The position numbers and the translations under genes were made by a program. The notes beneath the pieces are model-generated. The model searched no databases and was not told where the DNA came from. It saw only the letters and a program-made list of their open reading frames with translations. Shown here one piece after another: positions 16,702 through 26,017 of a stretch of 64,000 nt of DNA. The stretch lies in NCBI RefSeq assembly GCF_025028335.1, contig NZ_JAFEUW010000001.1, forward strand, positions 2,108,001 through 2,172,000, written 5' to 3'. The DNA is from Brachybacterium sillae. Lineage in GTDB: Bacteria; Actinomycetota; Actinomycetes; Actinomycetales; Dermabacteraceae. The stretch's first letter is position 1. Each line of letters opens with the position of its first letter.

Positions 16702-18008
16702 CGGGACCGGCGCCATCGGGGGAACGCTCCACCGCGGGGCGCGTGCTGCGCCCTCTCATCCCCTCCATCTACGCCCCCACCGCCCTGGAGACGACCGGCG
16801 AGTCCGCGTTGATACCGGTGGTCCCGGTGCTCGCGCTGCAGCTGGGATTCTCCGTGCCGGCCGCGGCGGCGCTCACCGGAATCTTCGGCATCGCCTCACT
16901 GATCGGCCCGATCCCCGCCGGGGCGCTGCTGCAGCGTATCGGGGCGCGGCGCGCGATCCTCAGCACCGGCATCCTCCTCGCCCTCGGCAACTCCCTCGCG
17001 CTGCTCGTGGTCGGGGAGGGGCTGGCCGGGACGCCGCAGGCCCGCCACCGATGGGCCCTGGTCGCGCTGCTGGTGCTGATCGCCGCCTGCGGCCAGGTAT
17101 GGGCCCTCGGGCGCCAGAGCCACCTGGGCAGCGCCCTGCCGCCGCAGTTCCGCGCCCGCGGGATGACCACTTTCGGCGGGATGCTCCGGGTGGGACAGGT
17201 GCTGGGCCCGCTGGTGGGCGCAGCGGTGATGGCCTGGCTGGGGGAGCGGGCCGTGTTCGGGGTGGCCGCCACCATGAGCGCCCTCGCGAGCCTGATGGTC
17301 GCCATGTTCCTGCTGCCGCAGGAGAGGCCGGGGCGCTCGGCCCCACCTGCACGCGACCCGCGGCGCGCCCGCCCCGCGCCGCGCAGCGCCGCCGCGCGCG
17401 GACTCGACGGCCTGGTCGCCCGACGGATGCTGCTGGTGCAGGTGGGCCTGACCCCGCTGATCATCGCCCGGTTCGCCCGGCCTGTGGTGGTGCCGCTCGT
17501 CGCTGCCGCCTGGGGTCTGGATGCCCCGACCATCGCCCTGATCATCGGTGTGCTCGCCGTGCTGGAGATCCTGCTGTTCATCCCCGCCGGGATCCTCATG
17601 GACCGGTTCGGCCGCGCCGCCGTCGCCGTGCCGTGCACCGGTCTGCTCGGTGCCGGGTTCGCACTGCTCGCGCTGTGGTCCCTGCTCGCGCCCCCGCAGA
17701 CCAGCACGGCCGCGGTGACCGCGCTGCTGGTGTGCGGCGCGATCCTCGCCATCGGCAACGGGCTGGGCTCCGGGATCATGATGACCCTCGGTCTCGACGT
17801 CAGCCCCGAGCGGGACCGCACCCGGTACCTCACCTGGTGGAACACCCTCAACGGCGTGGGCCGACTGCTCGGACCGGGACTGGTCGCGGGCATCACCGCC
17901 GTGGCTCCCCTTGCCGCGGCCTCCGGCGTGATCGGGCTGCTCGCCCTCGGCGGGGCGGCGTGGCTCGCGCGGATCCTGCCGCGGCTCCACCTGGGCGAGA
18001 GGTTCTGA
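16698..18008 (+). CDS. major facilitator superfamily transporter
   Basis: The 436-residue protein has about 12 hydrophobic segments in two halves separated by an Arg/Pro-rich loop (about 215-235). LIGPIPAGALLQRIGARRAI after helix 2 and IPAGILMDRFGRAAVA in the second half are the MFS A-motif loops. The substrate is unknown; a drug or metabolite efflux role is plausible. GTG start overlaps the AHSA1-gene stop (GTGA). Confidence 0.88.
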   Translation: MTGPAPSGERSTAGRVLRPLIPSIYAPTALETTGESALIPVVPVLALQLGFSVPAAAALTGIFGIASLIGPIPAGALLQRIGARRAILSTGILLALGNSLALLVVGEGLAGTPQARHRWALVALLVLIAACGQVWALGRQSHLGSALPPQFRARGMTTFGGMLRVGQVLGPLVGAAVMAWLGERAVFGVAATMSALASLMVAMFLLPQERPGRSAPPARDPRRARPAPRSAAARGLDGLVARRMLLVQVGLTPLIIARFARPVVVPLVAAAWGLDAPTIALIIGVLAVLEILLFIPAGILMDRFGRAAVAVPCTGLLGAGFALLALWSLLAPPQTSTAAVTALLVCGAILAIGNGLGSGIMMTLGLDVSPERDRTRYLTWWNTLNGVGRLLGPGLVAGITAVAPLAAASGVIGLLALGGAAWLARILPRLHLGERF

Positions 18009-18105
18009 GCGGGGCCCTGCCAGACGATGACGCTGCACCCCGGCCGGTCGTCGGACGGGCTGTCGTCATCCGGTGGTCGTCACACGGCCACGACGCACGT
18101 CTCGT

Positions 18106-19143
18106 TCACCGCCGCCCAGGCCTGACCGGAGCCGCATGCCACAGGTGCATCACCGCGTGGGTGCGCCACGGCGCGGCCGGAGCCAGCGCCGGGAGCAGCG
18201 CAGTGAGCGGATCCTCGGGGCCCAGAAGACCCAGCCGGCGGGCCCCGGCGAGCAGGGCCACATCCCCGGCGGGCACCAGGTCGGAGCAGCGCAGGCCCCG
18301 GATCAGGGCGTAGTCGGCCGTCCACGGGCCGACGCCCGGCAGGGCCAGCAGGCGGGTGCGCAGACGGGCGACGGCGTCGGAGCCCGAGGCGGGGGCGGGG
18401 CCCGCCAGGGCGCGGCGCGTCGCGGCGGCAGCCTCGGTGATCTCGGGGGCCGCCTGCGCGAGGGCCCGCAGCGCCCGGCGTCGTGCCTCCGGCCCCCGGT
18501 ACCATTCGGGCGCCGTCGCCGCGGCGACCGGGTCGGCGGGCAGGCGCGTGACCCCGTCCCGCTGCAACCGCGGGGGGAGCGGGGCCGCGACCGCGTCCGT
18601 GGCGCGGGTCATCTGGTCCAGCGTGTGAGCCACCGTGATCTGCTGCCCGACGATCGCCCACAGCAGCGCCTCCACCAGGCTCGGTGTGCCGGGCACCCGC
18701 ACCCCGGGACGGTCGGCGACCGACCCGGCGAGCGCCGGGATCGTCCGTGCCAGGTGCGCGTCGACCGTCTGCGGTTCCGCATCCAGGTCCAGCAGGTGAC
18801 GGGTGAGCGCCACAGCCTCCTCCCGATCGCGGGGATCCTCCAGGCCGAGCCGGACGTCGAGACGGCCGGGGCGTCGCGGCGCCGTGAGGTCGGCGTGGAG
18901 CACGGCGGCTCCGTGGCGCAGAGCCACCGCACGGGTCCATGCGCCGCCGATGACCGCCTCCACACCGGGGACGGCGCGGGCCGCGAACCAGGTGGCGAGC
19001 CCCGCCCCGTCGAACGGTTCGTGCACCGCGAGCGCCACGCTCTCGATGGGTGCGGCATGAGATGCCGGTGGGGGCACCGGCACGGCGTCGGGTACGGGAG
19101 CAGCTTTCGGCGTCGCGTGCGGTGGCGGATCGGCAGGGGACAT
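18106..19143 (-). CDS. AlkA-type DNA-3-methyladenine glycosylase II
   Basis: The 345-residue protein combines an AlkA N-terminal domain (about 35-140, EPFDGAGLATWFAARAVPGVE) with a HhH-GPD base-excision domain: LWAIVGQQITVAHT and the helix-hairpin-helix ALPGVGPWTADYALIRGL followed by the catalytic Asp in PAGDVAL. It removes alkylated purines. ATG at 19143 is preferred because more upstream codons translate as Pro/Arg-rich sequence. Divergent from the DUF1846 gene, convergent with the MFS gene. Confidence 0.85.
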   Translation of the reverse strand: MSPADPPPHATPKAAPVPDAVPVPPPASHAAPIESVALAVHEPFDGAGLATWFAARAVPGVEAVIGGAWTRAVALRHGAAVLHADLTAPRRPGRLDVRLGLEDPRDREEAVALTRHLLDLDAEPQTVDAHLARTIPALAGSVADRPGVRVPGTPSLVEALLWAIVGQQITVAHTLDQMTRATDAVAAPLPPRLQRDGVTRLPADPVAAATAPEWYRGPEARRRALRALAQAAPEITEAAAATRRALAGPAPASGSDAVARLRTRLLALPGVGPWTADYALIRGLRCSDLVPAGDVALLAGARRLGLLGPEDPLTALLPALAPAAPWRTHAVMHLWHAAPVRPGRR

Positions 19144-19224
19144 GGGGCCAGTGAACCCGAGCTCACTGGACGGGGTGGTCGATGCCGGCCGCGCGTCGGA
19201 CCTCGACCGGGTGCGCCCTCCTGC

Positions 19225-19230
19225 TAGCGT
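19225..19230 (+). promoter_or_regulatory. -10 hexamer of leaderless DUF1846 promoter
   Basis: TAGCGT, 6 nt before the GTG at 19237, with no ribosome-binding sequence between. Confidence 0.5.
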
Positions 19231-19236
19231 CACGAC

Positions 19237-20844
19237 GTGGCCGACCAGCATCCCGCCCCCACCGATCCGCGCTCCTCCGACCCCACCGACGCTCAGGCAT
19301 CCTCAGCTCGGACTCCCGACGAGAGGACTCCCGTCGAGCGGTCGGCTGCGGCCACCCGCCCCGTCGGTTTCGACCGCGAGAAGTACATCGCCCTGCAGTC
19401 GGAGCACATCCACGAGCGACGTCGGCGCATCGGCGGTCGCCTCTACCTGGAGATGGGCGGGAAGCTCTTCGACGACTACCACGCCTCGCGCGTTCTGCCC
19501 GGCTTCACCCCGGACAACAAGATCGCGATGCTCGAGGCGCTCAAGGACGAGACCGAGATCCTCGTCTGCTTCAACGCCAAGGACCTCGAGCGCAACAAGG
19601 TCCGGGCCGACCTCGGCATCACCTACGAGGATGACGTGCTGCGGTTGATCGACGTCTTCCACGAGCGCGGGTTCCTCGTGCAGCACGTGGTGTGCACGCA
19701 GCTGGAGGACTCCAACCATCGGGCGCTCGCCTTCCTGCAGCGCCTCGAACGCCTCGGGATGACGGTGGCGCGGCACCGGGTGATCCCCGGTTACCCCCAC
19801 GACACCGCCCGGATCGTCTCCGAGCAGGGGTTCGGCCTCAACGAGCACTCCGCGACCACCCGCGACCTCGTCGTCGTCACCGCCCCCGGACCCGGCTCCG
19901 GCAAGCTCGCCACCTGCCTGTCGCAGGTGTACCACGACCACCAGCGGGGCATCCCCTCCGGGTACGCGAAGTTCGAGACCTTCCCGATCTGGAACCTGCC
20001 GTTGGAGCATCCGGTGAACGTCGCCTATGAGGCCGCGACCGCCGACCTCGAGGACATCAACCTCATCGACCCGTTCCACCTGGCCGCGCACGGCGAACGC
20101 GTCACCAGCTACAACCGCGACGTCGAGGTGTTCCCGCTGCTGTCGGCCCTGCTGGAGAAGCTCACCGGCGCCTCCCCGTACGCCTCGCCCACCGAGATGG
20201 GCGTGAACATGGCCGGGTACGCGATCGTCGACGACGAGGTGTGCCGGCGCGCCTCCGAGCAGGAGATCATCCGCCGCTACTACAAAGCCACCACCGCCGA
20301 GGCCGTCACCGGGGACGATGACTCCGTCTCCGAGCGGATCGCGCTGATCATGTCCCGCCTGGGCTTGAGCAGTTCCGACCGACCCGTGGTGGGGGAGGCG
20401 CTCGCCGTGCAGGAGCTCACCGGGGAACCCGGCGCGGCGATCGCCCTGGCCGACGGCACACTGATCAGTGGCAAGACCAGCCCGCTGCTGGGCTGCTCCG
20501 CCGCGATGCTGCTGAACGCGCTGAAGCACCTCGCAGGTATCGATCCGGCGGCGAAGCTGCTCGCGCCCGAGGCGATCGAACCGATCCAGACCCTGAAGAC
20601 CGTCCACCTGGGATCGCTGAACCCACGGCTGCACACCGACGAGGTGCTCATCGCGCTGTCGGTGTCCGCGGCGACCGATGAGCGGGCCCGCCGAGCGCTC
20701 GATGCGCTGGGGCAGCTCAGCGGATGCGACGCCCACGTCACCACCATCCTCGGATCGGTCGACGAGGGGATCTTCCGCAGCCTCGGGATCCTCGTGACCA
20801 CGGAGCCGCGGTTCCAGAAGAAGGCGCTGTACCGCAAGCGCTGA
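19237..20844 (+). CDS. DUF1846 / UPF0371 family protein
   Basis: The 535-residue protein matches the UPF0371 family along its length: [70 protein letters not shown] with a glycine-rich loop, and [13 protein letters not shown]. The family has crystal structures, but to my knowledge no assigned reaction; the GPGSGK loop suggests nucleotide or phosphate binding. The N-terminal 45 residues are a Pro/Ser/Thr-rich extension. The GTG start fits a leaderless promoter. Confidence 0.88.
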   Translation: MADQHPAPTDPRSSDPTDAQASSARTPDERTPVERSAAATRPVGFDREKYIALQSEHIHERRRRIGGRLYLEMGGKLFDDYHASRVLPGFTPDNKIAMLEALKDETEILVCFNAKDLERNKVRADLGITYEDDVLRLIDVFHERGFLVQHVVCTQLEDSNHRALAFLQRLERLGMTVARHRVIPGYPHDTARIVSEQGFGLNEHSATTRDLVVVTAPGPGSGKLATCLSQVYHDHQRGIPSGYAKFETFPIWNLPLEHPVNVAYEAATADLEDINLIDPFHLAAHGERVTSYNRDVEVFPLLSALLEKLTGASPYASPTEMGVNMAGYAIVDDEVCRRASEQEIIRRYYKATTAEAVTGDDDSVSERIALIMSRLGLSSSDRPVVGEALAVQELTGEPGAAIALADGTLISGKTSPLLGCSAAMLLNALKHLAGIDPAAKLLAPEAIEPIQTLKTVHLGSLNPRLHTDEVLIALSVSAATDERARRALDALGQLSGCDAHVTTILGSVDEGIFRSLGILVTTEPRFQKKALYRKR

Positions 20845-21016
20845 GGGGAGCGGCGGAGCACCGCAGACGAGGCGAGAGGCTGAAAGGCTCCGCGGGGGCG
20901 GCCGAGAAGAGGCGTTGCGGAGTGCCACGCCGAGCAGTACGGCCACGACGACCTGCTGCCGCTGTCCGGACTGTGGCGGGAGCTCGGGCATGCCAGCGTT
21001 TCAGCTGGTCACAGAG

Positions 21017-21087
21017 AGCGGATGACGGGAATCGAACCCGCGTCGCTAGTTTGGAAGACTAGGGCTCTACCATTGAGCTACATCCGC
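21017..21087 (-). tRNA. tRNA-Gly (anticodon TCC)
   Basis: Read on the minus strand, a full cloverleaf: acceptor GCGGATG/CATCCGC, D arm TAGCTCAATGGTAGAGC, anticodon arm CTAGT-CTTCCAA-ACTAG with anticodon TCC, T arm GGGTTCGATTCCC. The discriminator is U, as in bacterial tRNA-Gly. CCA is not encoded. Confidence 0.93.
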
Positions 21088-21267
21088 GTGACCTGCGGCG
21101 ACGATGTGCGTCGCCACGAGGGTCGGTGCCGTCGGCATCCCGGGGCTGTCGACGAGCGCCCCCATTGAACCAGATCGACCCCCTCGAAGCATCCGCCTGC
21201 CGCCGAGATGCCCGGTGCGACGTGTCACAGGCCTCACCCCGGGATGAGGTGCCGCGGGGTGAACGGG

Positions 21268-21273
21268 TAAGCT
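21268..21273 (+). promoter_or_regulatory. probable -10 element of tRNA-Pro promoter
   Basis: TAAGCT lies 16 nt before the mature tRNA-Pro 5' end, a normal distance for a short 5' leader. No clear -35. Confidence 0.35.
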
Positions 21274-21289
21274 CGGTGGGGTTGCCCTC

Positions 21290-21363
21290 CGGGGTGTAGC
21301 TCAGCTTGGTAGAGCACCCGCTTTGGGAGCGGGACGTCGCAGGTTCAAATCCTGTCATCCCGA
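21290..21363 (+). tRNA. tRNA-Pro (anticodon TGG)
   Basis: Cloverleaf with acceptor CGGGGTG/CATCCCG, D arm GTAGCTCAGCTTGGTAGAGC, anticodon arm CCCGC-TTTGGGA-GCGGG (anticodon TGG), T arm CAGGTTCAAATCCTG and discriminator A. CCA is not encoded. Upstream of tig. Confidence 0.93.
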
Positions 21364-21522
21364 CGCAGCTGGGGGCGGCAACGCCCCGGCCCGGCCCGGT
21401 CCTGCGTCCGCGTCGGTGCCCCCAGCGTCCGGCGGCGCCGGACTGCGGGGGCAGCCCGCCCACGCGGCCGAGTGCCGACCGCCCGATATCGACCCGTGTC
21501 CACCATCCAGGGAGATCCGCCC

Positions 21523-23127
21523 GTGAAGACCACCCCCGAGAAGCTCAGCCCCACCCGGACCAAGCTCACCGTCGAGGTCCCGTTCGAGGAGCTCAAGCCC
21601 GCCATCGAGAAGGCGACCAAGAAGATCGCCTCCGAGGTGCAGCTGCCCGGCTTCCGCAAGGGCCATGTGCCCACCCGCCTGGTGGAGCAGCGTTTCGGCC
21701 GACCCGCGATCATCCAGGAGGCCGTCAACGACGCGCTCCCGGATTTCTACTCGCAGGCCGCCGCAGAGGCGGAGCTCAAGCCCGTGGGTCGGCCCGAGGT
21801 CGAGATCACCGAGGTCCCCGGCCTCGACGGCACGGACACCGGCAACCTGGTGTTCACCGTCGGGCAGGACGTGCGCCCGGAGATCGAGCTGCCGGACTTC
21901 GCTTCCCTGGAGCTGGAGATCGAGGAGCCGGTGGTCGACGACGACGCCGTGCAGGTGCGTCTCGATCAGCTGCGTGAGCGCTTCGGCACCCTCAAGGGTG
22001 TGGACCGCCCGGCGAAGGACGGCGACTTCGTCTCCCTCGACATGAGCGCGACCATCGACGGTGAGGAGATCGAGACCGTCGAGGGCGTCTCCTACCGCAT
22101 CGGCGAGGGCAACATGCTCGACGGTCTCGACGAGGCCCTCACCGGCCTGTCCGCCGACGAGACCACCACCTTCACCGCGCCGCTGGCCGGTGGCGACCGC
22201 GCCGGCGAGGAGGCGCAGATCACCGTCACCGCGAAGTCCGTGAAGGAGCGCGAGCTGCCGGAGGCCGACGACGAGTTCGCCGAGCTCGCCTCCGAGTTCG
22301 ACACCATCGACGAGCTGAAGGCCGATCTGGCGCAGCAGGCCGAGCGTGACGCCCAGGGCAACCGCGTGGTCCTGGCCCGCAACGCGTTGCTGGAGAAGCT
22401 GCTGGAGGAGCTGGAGATCCCGGTGCCGCAGGGCCTGGTGGACGAGGAGATCGCCGCCCACCTGCAGAACGAGGGCAAGCCCGAGGGCGACCCCCACGGC
22501 GAGGAGATCCGCGAGGACACCGAGAAGGCGATCCGCGCGCAGTTCCTGCTTGACGCGATCCTCGAGTCGCGTGAGGTGAACCTGGAGCAGGCCGACCTCA
22601 TGTCCTACATGCAGGCGCTCTCCGCGCAGTACGGCATCGAGCCGAACCAGTTCTTCCAGATGCTCGCGCAGTCCGGCCAGATCGAGCAGATCATCGGTGA
22701 GGCGCAGCGCTCCAAGGCCCTCGAGGTCGCCCTCGCGGACGTCACCGTGAAGAACACCGACGGCACCGTCCTCGACCTGGGCCTGACCTCCGGCGAGACC
22801 GCCGAGGGCGAGGAGTCCGGGGAGAAGGTCGACGAGGAGAAGGCCGAGGAGAAGAAGCCGGCGGCGAAGAAGGCTCCCGCGAAGAAGGCACCCGCCGCGA
22901 AGAAGGCGTCGTCCACGTCCTCCACCTCCACGTCCTCGACCGCGAAGAAGGCCGCGGCGGCGGACACGAGTGACGAGGCGGCATCGTCGGAGTCCGATGA
23001 GGAGAAGCCGGCGAAGAAGACGACCACCCGCCGCACCTCGGCCACGAAGTCCTCGACGACCAAGGCCGCGACGGCCAAGAAGTCCGCGCCGGCGGACGCC
23101 GCCGAGGGGGAGGCCGACAAGGCCTGA
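21523..23127 (+). CDS. tig: trigger factor with Lys/Ala-Ser/Thr-rich C-terminal tail
   Basis: Trigger factor is the ribosome-bound peptidyl-prolyl isomerase/chaperone. The 534-residue protein has the ribosome-binding signature GFRKGHVPTRLVEQRFG (about 45-61), the FKBP domain (about 155-240) and the helical C-terminal arms (to about 430). Residues about 433-534 are an added low-complexity tail of AKKA, STSS and acidic SDEE blocks, absent from typical trigger factors. GTG at 21523 has a GGGAGA ribosome site; earlier in-frame ATG would add a non-conserved stretch. tig precedes clp genes as often in bacteria, but protease and NlpC genes intervene here. Confidence 0.93.
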   Translation: MKTTPEKLSPTRTKLTVEVPFEELKPAIEKATKKIASEVQLPGFRKGHVPTRLVEQRFGRPAIIQEAVNDALPDFYSQAAAEAELKPVGRPEVEITEVPGLDGTDTGNLVFTVGQDVRPEIELPDFASLELEIEEPVVDDDAVQVRLDQLRERFGTLKGVDRPAKDGDFVSLDMSATIDGEEIETVEGVSYRIGEGNMLDGLDEALTGLSADETTTFTAPLAGGDRAGEEAQITVTAKSVKERELPEADDEFAELASEFDTIDELKADLAQQAERDAQGNRVVLARNALLEKLLEELEIPVPQGLVDEEIAAHLQNEGKPEGDPHGEEIREDTEKAIRAQFLLDAILESREVNLEQADLMSYMQALSAQYGIEPNQFFQMLAQSGQIEQIIGEAQRSKALEVALADVTVKNTDGTVLDLGLTSGETAEGEESGEKVDEEKAEEKKPAAKKAPAKKAPAAKKASSTSSTSTSSTAKKAAAADTSDEAASSESDEEKPAKKTTTRRTSATKSSTTKAATAKKSAPADAAEGEADKA

Positions 23128-23145
23128 TCCTCTCCCGACCGCGAC

Positions 23146-23183
23146 GAACGGGCGGGTCCACCTCACGGTGGGCCCGCCCGTTC
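23146..23183 (+). terminator. hairpin terminator after tig
   Basis: 17-bp stem (23146-23162 with 23167-23183, one G-U pair) and a 4-nt loop, ending with TTCGTTC, between tig and the convergent minus-strand operon. Confidence 0.8.
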
Positions 23184-23254
23184 GTTCGGGTCCGTCACCG
23201 CCCCGTGCCCGTGGTCGGTCGTACCGAGGGGTCTGTGGACCCCGGTGCGATCGG

Positions 23255-23542
23255 TCAGGTGCCGCGCTCGACGGCGTCGGGCCGGGGGCGAGGAGCGGTC
23301 GGCGCGCGATCGATCAGCGCGGAATCGATCGGCGCGGGATCGTCCTCCCGCCCGGCGGCCCTGTCGGTCGCATCGTCGGCCGGGCCGGTGCCCCCGGGTG
23401 GGGTGACGTCCCGGTCCTCGCGGGGCATGAACCCCGGGCGGGGTCGGGCCGCGTGGCGGCGTTCCTCGGTGAAGTGCTGCAGCTGCTCATCGCGGGACGT
23501 CGTCAACCGGTGCGAGGACACCTCGGATCGGTCATCGGGCAT
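23255..23542 (-). CDS. hypothetical hydrophilic protein (95 aa)
   Basis: The ATG lies 4 nt downstream of the protease stop, so it could be co-translated with it. The product is highly charged and Pro/Arg/Asp-rich (LTTSRDEQLQHFTEERRHA, then repeats of the IDSALIDRAP type), without cysteines or membrane segments, and looks largely disordered. I recognise no family, and the coding call rests on position and frame. Confidence 0.45.
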   Translation of the reverse strand: MPDDRSEVSSHRLTTSRDEQLQHFTEERRHAARPRPGFMPREDRDVTPPGGTGPADDATDRAAGREDDPAPIDSALIDRAPTAPRPRPDAVERGT

Positions 23543-23546
23543 GGCG

Positions 23547-24494
23547 TCAGGATCCCTGGGCTTCCTGGTAGGTGTCCTCGATCACCGCACCCCAGTAGGG
23601 GCCGAACATGACCCCGTCGAGTCCGCGGTACCCGAAGCTGTTCACCGAGTTCTGCACGCCGTCGGCTCCGTCACCGAGGAACCAGGGTCCACCGGAGGAG
23701 CCTCCGGTCATGTCGCAGGGGATGCCGTGGGACTCCGTGCTCCCGGTCGGGTCGGCCTCGGCGGTGCCGGTGCACTGGTGCAGGGTCTCCCCGTCGAAGG
23801 GCGTGCCCGCCGGGTACCCGTAGGAGGTGTACCGCTGTCCACGAGCACCGTTGAACTCCACGCCCGAGCCACCGACGGTGTCGGTGAGAGTGGCGGAGCC
23901 CTCACCCCGCACCACCGCGAAGGCGGTGTCGTAGGTCATGTCACCCTCACTCGTCCACTGAGTGGGGGCGAACAGGTCCTCCGCGGTCCAGGCGCCGTAC
24001 GGGGCGTTCCCGTTCTCATAGGCGGGGACGAACACCCAGTTCGTCGCCCAGGAGCCACCGCCCTCATGGGCACAGTGGCCGGCGGTGGCGACCGTCGACT
24101 CGTTGTCCGAGACGACCGCATTGGCGGAGCAGACGTAGTCGGTGCCGTCGATCGTGAAGAACACCTTCCCGATGTGGTCCACCGGGGTGACGGCCGGTGA
24201 CGCCGCTGCTGCCCGCGGCCGCATGGTGCGGGCCCCCGCGGCCGGCTCACTGCTGGCGATGTGGTCGTTCTCGGCGAGGAGGGTCTCCGCGGGGATCGCG
24301 GCCTCCATCCGCGCGGGAGTCCAGTAGTCTTCCGCGGCGTCGGCCTCGGCAGCGGAGACACTGCGGCGCTCCAGCGCGGGGGCTGCCGGGTCCGCGATGG
24401 CGGCTTTGCCGCCGGTGGCGAGCGCGAGGGCCGCCGCTGCCAGAGCGGTGACCGGTCGCAGAGCGAAGAGTCGTCGGCGTGACGTCGTCGTCAC
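23547..24494 (-). CDS. secreted trypsin-like (S1) serine protease
   Basis: The 315-residue preproprotein has a signal peptide with a twin-Arg-like start (MTTTSRRRLFAL) and hydrophobic core, a pro-region (about 35-100) and a chymotrypsin-fold domain. The catalytic triad is visible: H140 in TAGHC, D189 in YDTAF and S267 in GGSSGGPW. Two cysteine pairs (CSAN/TAGHC and HQCTGT/IPCDM) suggest disulfides, consistent with export. The GTG start has a GAGGAAAGAGAG ribosome site. It resembles actinobacterial extracellular glutamyl-endopeptidase/trypsin-like enzymes; specificity is unknown. Confidence 0.88.
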   Translation of the reverse strand: MTTTSRRRLFALRPVTALAAAALALATGGKAAIADPAAPALERRSVSAAEADAAEDYWTPARMEAAIPAETLLAENDHIASSEPAAGARTMRPRAAAASPAVTPVDHIGKVFFTIDGTDYVCSANAVVSDNESTVATAGHCAHEGGGSWATNWVFVPAYENGNAPYGAWTAEDLFAPTQWTSEGDMTYDTAFAVVRGEGSATLTDTVGGSGVEFNGARGQRYTSYGYPAGTPFDGETLHQCTGTAEADPTGSTESHGIPCDMTGGSSGGPWFLGDGADGVQNSVNSFGYRGLDGVMFGPYWGAVIEDTYQEAQGS

Positions 24495-24675
24495 GGGATC
24501 TCTCTTTCCTCAGGGGTGGCGCGAAGGCGCCGGGCCCTCGAGCACAGCAGGGGATCCCCGTGGGGTGGAACCCGCGAAGGTGCCGATCAGCAGGGACCTT
24601 CGTGCCGGAAGGGCGGGCCGGATGGGACGGGGGTACCGGGCGTGGGTGTCCGTGGTGCCGTGAGAGATGAACGGC

Positions 24676-24715
24676 CGACGGGCCCGCCATCCTGGAGGGG
24701 ATGGCGGGCCCGTCG
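24676..24715 (-). terminator. hairpin terminator after the NlpC/P60 gene
   Basis: 17-bp perfect stem (24676-24692 with 24699-24715) with a 6-nt loop, between the NlpC/P60 stop and the protease gene. Confidence 0.75.
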
Positions 24716-24775
24716 TGGCGGACTCCCGAGGGACGGTTCATGCGCCGCGGGCGGCGCACTCTTCCCGAGGGGAGA

Positions 24776-25597
24776 TCAGCGGTAGGTCACGTAACCGCTG
24801 GGGGAGCCCCAGATGTTGCGCTCGACGACCTCGTCCTTGGAACGGGAGGCGTCGATGATCTTGCCGTCGCCGACGTAGATCGCGACGTGGCCCGGGTAGT
24901 ACACGATGTCACCGGGCTGCAGCTGGCTGCGGGAGATCTTGCGACCACCGTCGACGATCGAGCCGCTGAAGTGGGGCAGGTCGATGCCGGCGGCCTGGTA
25001 GGCGTACTGCACCAGGCCGGAGCAGTCGAAGCCCTCCCTCGGGGAGTTCCCGGCCCACTGGTAGTCGGTGCCGACCACGGAGCGGGCGCGGTCCACGATG
25101 GCGGAACCGGAGCCGGAGGTGGACTTGGAGGTGGACTTGGAACGGGACTCGGTGGAGCCGCCGCCGTTGAGGGCGCCACGGGTCTGCGGGCCGACGATGC
25201 CGTCCACGCGCAGGTCGTTCTCGCGCTGGAAGTCCTTCACCGCAGCGTGGGTGCGGGGACCGAACTTGCCGTCGACGCGCAGGTCGGCGCCCTCCTGGTT
25301 CAGGAGGGTCTGGAGCTGCTTCACGACGGCGCCTTTGCTGCCCCAGCGGAGGGTCACGCCCGAGGGGAGGGCGGTCGGGGCCACGGGGGCGGTGGCCGGG
25401 GCCGCGGAGGCGGCCTGGGCGGCGGGCTGCGCCGGGGCCGCGGGGGCGGCCTGGGCGGCGGCGCCGGTGCCGAGGGCGGCACCCGCGACGACGGTGCCGA
25501 GGACGGCGGCCCCGCCGGCGGAGCGGAGGGTGGCACCTGCGGCGGTCAGCGGGGTGCGGGCGCGGCCGGCGGCGCGGTGGGTGTTGGTCTTGGCCAT
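24776..25597 (-). CDS. secreted NlpC/P60 peptidoglycan hydrolase with PG-binding domain
   Basis: The 273-residue protein has a long signal region (to about residue 50), an Ala/Pro linker, a PG_binding_1 domain (about 84-144, LRWGSKGAVVKQLQTLL and VDGIVGPQTRGAL), a Ser/Lys linker and the NlpC/P60 domain with catalytic C192 (GFDCSGLVQYAY) and H237 (PGHVAIYVGDG). It cleaves D-Glu-meso-DAP-type bonds in stem peptides and probably works in cell separation. ATG at 25597 with an AAGGAA ribosome site is preferred; extension upstream gives Arg/Pro-rich non-signal sequence. Confidence 0.9.
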   Translation of the reverse strand: MAKTNTHRAAGRARTPLTAAGATLRSAGGAAVLGTVVAGAALGTGAAAQAAPAAPAQPAAQAASAAPATAPVAPTALPSGVTLRWGSKGAVVKQLQTLLNQEGADLRVDGKFGPRTHAAVKDFQRENDLRVDGIVGPQTRGALNGGGSTESRSKSTSKSTSGSGSAIVDRARSVVGTDYQWAGNSPREGFDCSGLVQYAYQAAGIDLPHFSGSIVDGGRKISRSQLQPGDIVYYPGHVAIYVGDGKIIDASRSKDEVVERNIWGSPSGYVTYR

Positions 25598-26017
25598 GGA
25601 GCGTGCGTTCCTTCCGGGACCTCGAGCCGTGGGGGGTGACCCGAGGGGGAGTCGTTTCTTCTCTGTTCCAGTCCGCCGGGCCCTTGGAGTCCCCGGGCAT
25701 CGGCGGCGTGACGACACTAGGGGAGCTCGCGCGGTCGCGACAGGGCCTTTGAAAGGGCCGGTCACAGGTCTTGGCGAAGACTTGACGCTCGATGCAGAGC
25801 CCTCGTGCCCGCGTCAAACTCCTTTACCCGACGAGGGGGCACGCATACCCCGGGCGCCACAGCGGACGCCGGGACAGGGGGCGGACGCGGCCCGTCTGCG
25901 CCGGGGGCGAACAACCGGGTCGTGTGTCGGTGAGACCGCCTAGAGTCGACGGTGACGAGTCGAGCCCGACGATCCGCCCGCGACCCGCGCCGTCTGCGGC
26001 GCGTGAAGGAGAGATCC
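25598..26017. other. divergent intergenic region between the NlpC/P60 gene and clpP1
   Basis: 420 bp without a gene. It holds a dyad of TTGACGC (25782-25788) and GCGTCAA (25811-25817) and the candidate ClgR site at 25899-25909. On the minus strand TAGTGT (RC at about 25714-25719) is a possible -10 for the NlpC/P60 gene. I see no recognisable riboswitch. Confidence 0.4.
25899..25909 (+). promoter_or_regulatory. candidate ClgR operator upstream of clpP1
   Basis: CGC-N5-GCG followed by AAC, about 109 bp before the clpP1 start, matches the core of the ClgR site known from actinobacterial clpP promoters, except that the central A is G. ClgR itself is not in the window. Confidence 0.3.

Noticed and set aside
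25598-25760. ydaO-type c-di-AMP riboswitch before the NlpC/P60 gene
   Set aside because: Actinobacterial NlpC/P60 genes often have one, but I could not find the conserved GGGGAA/GGGUGAAUCC-type core here.
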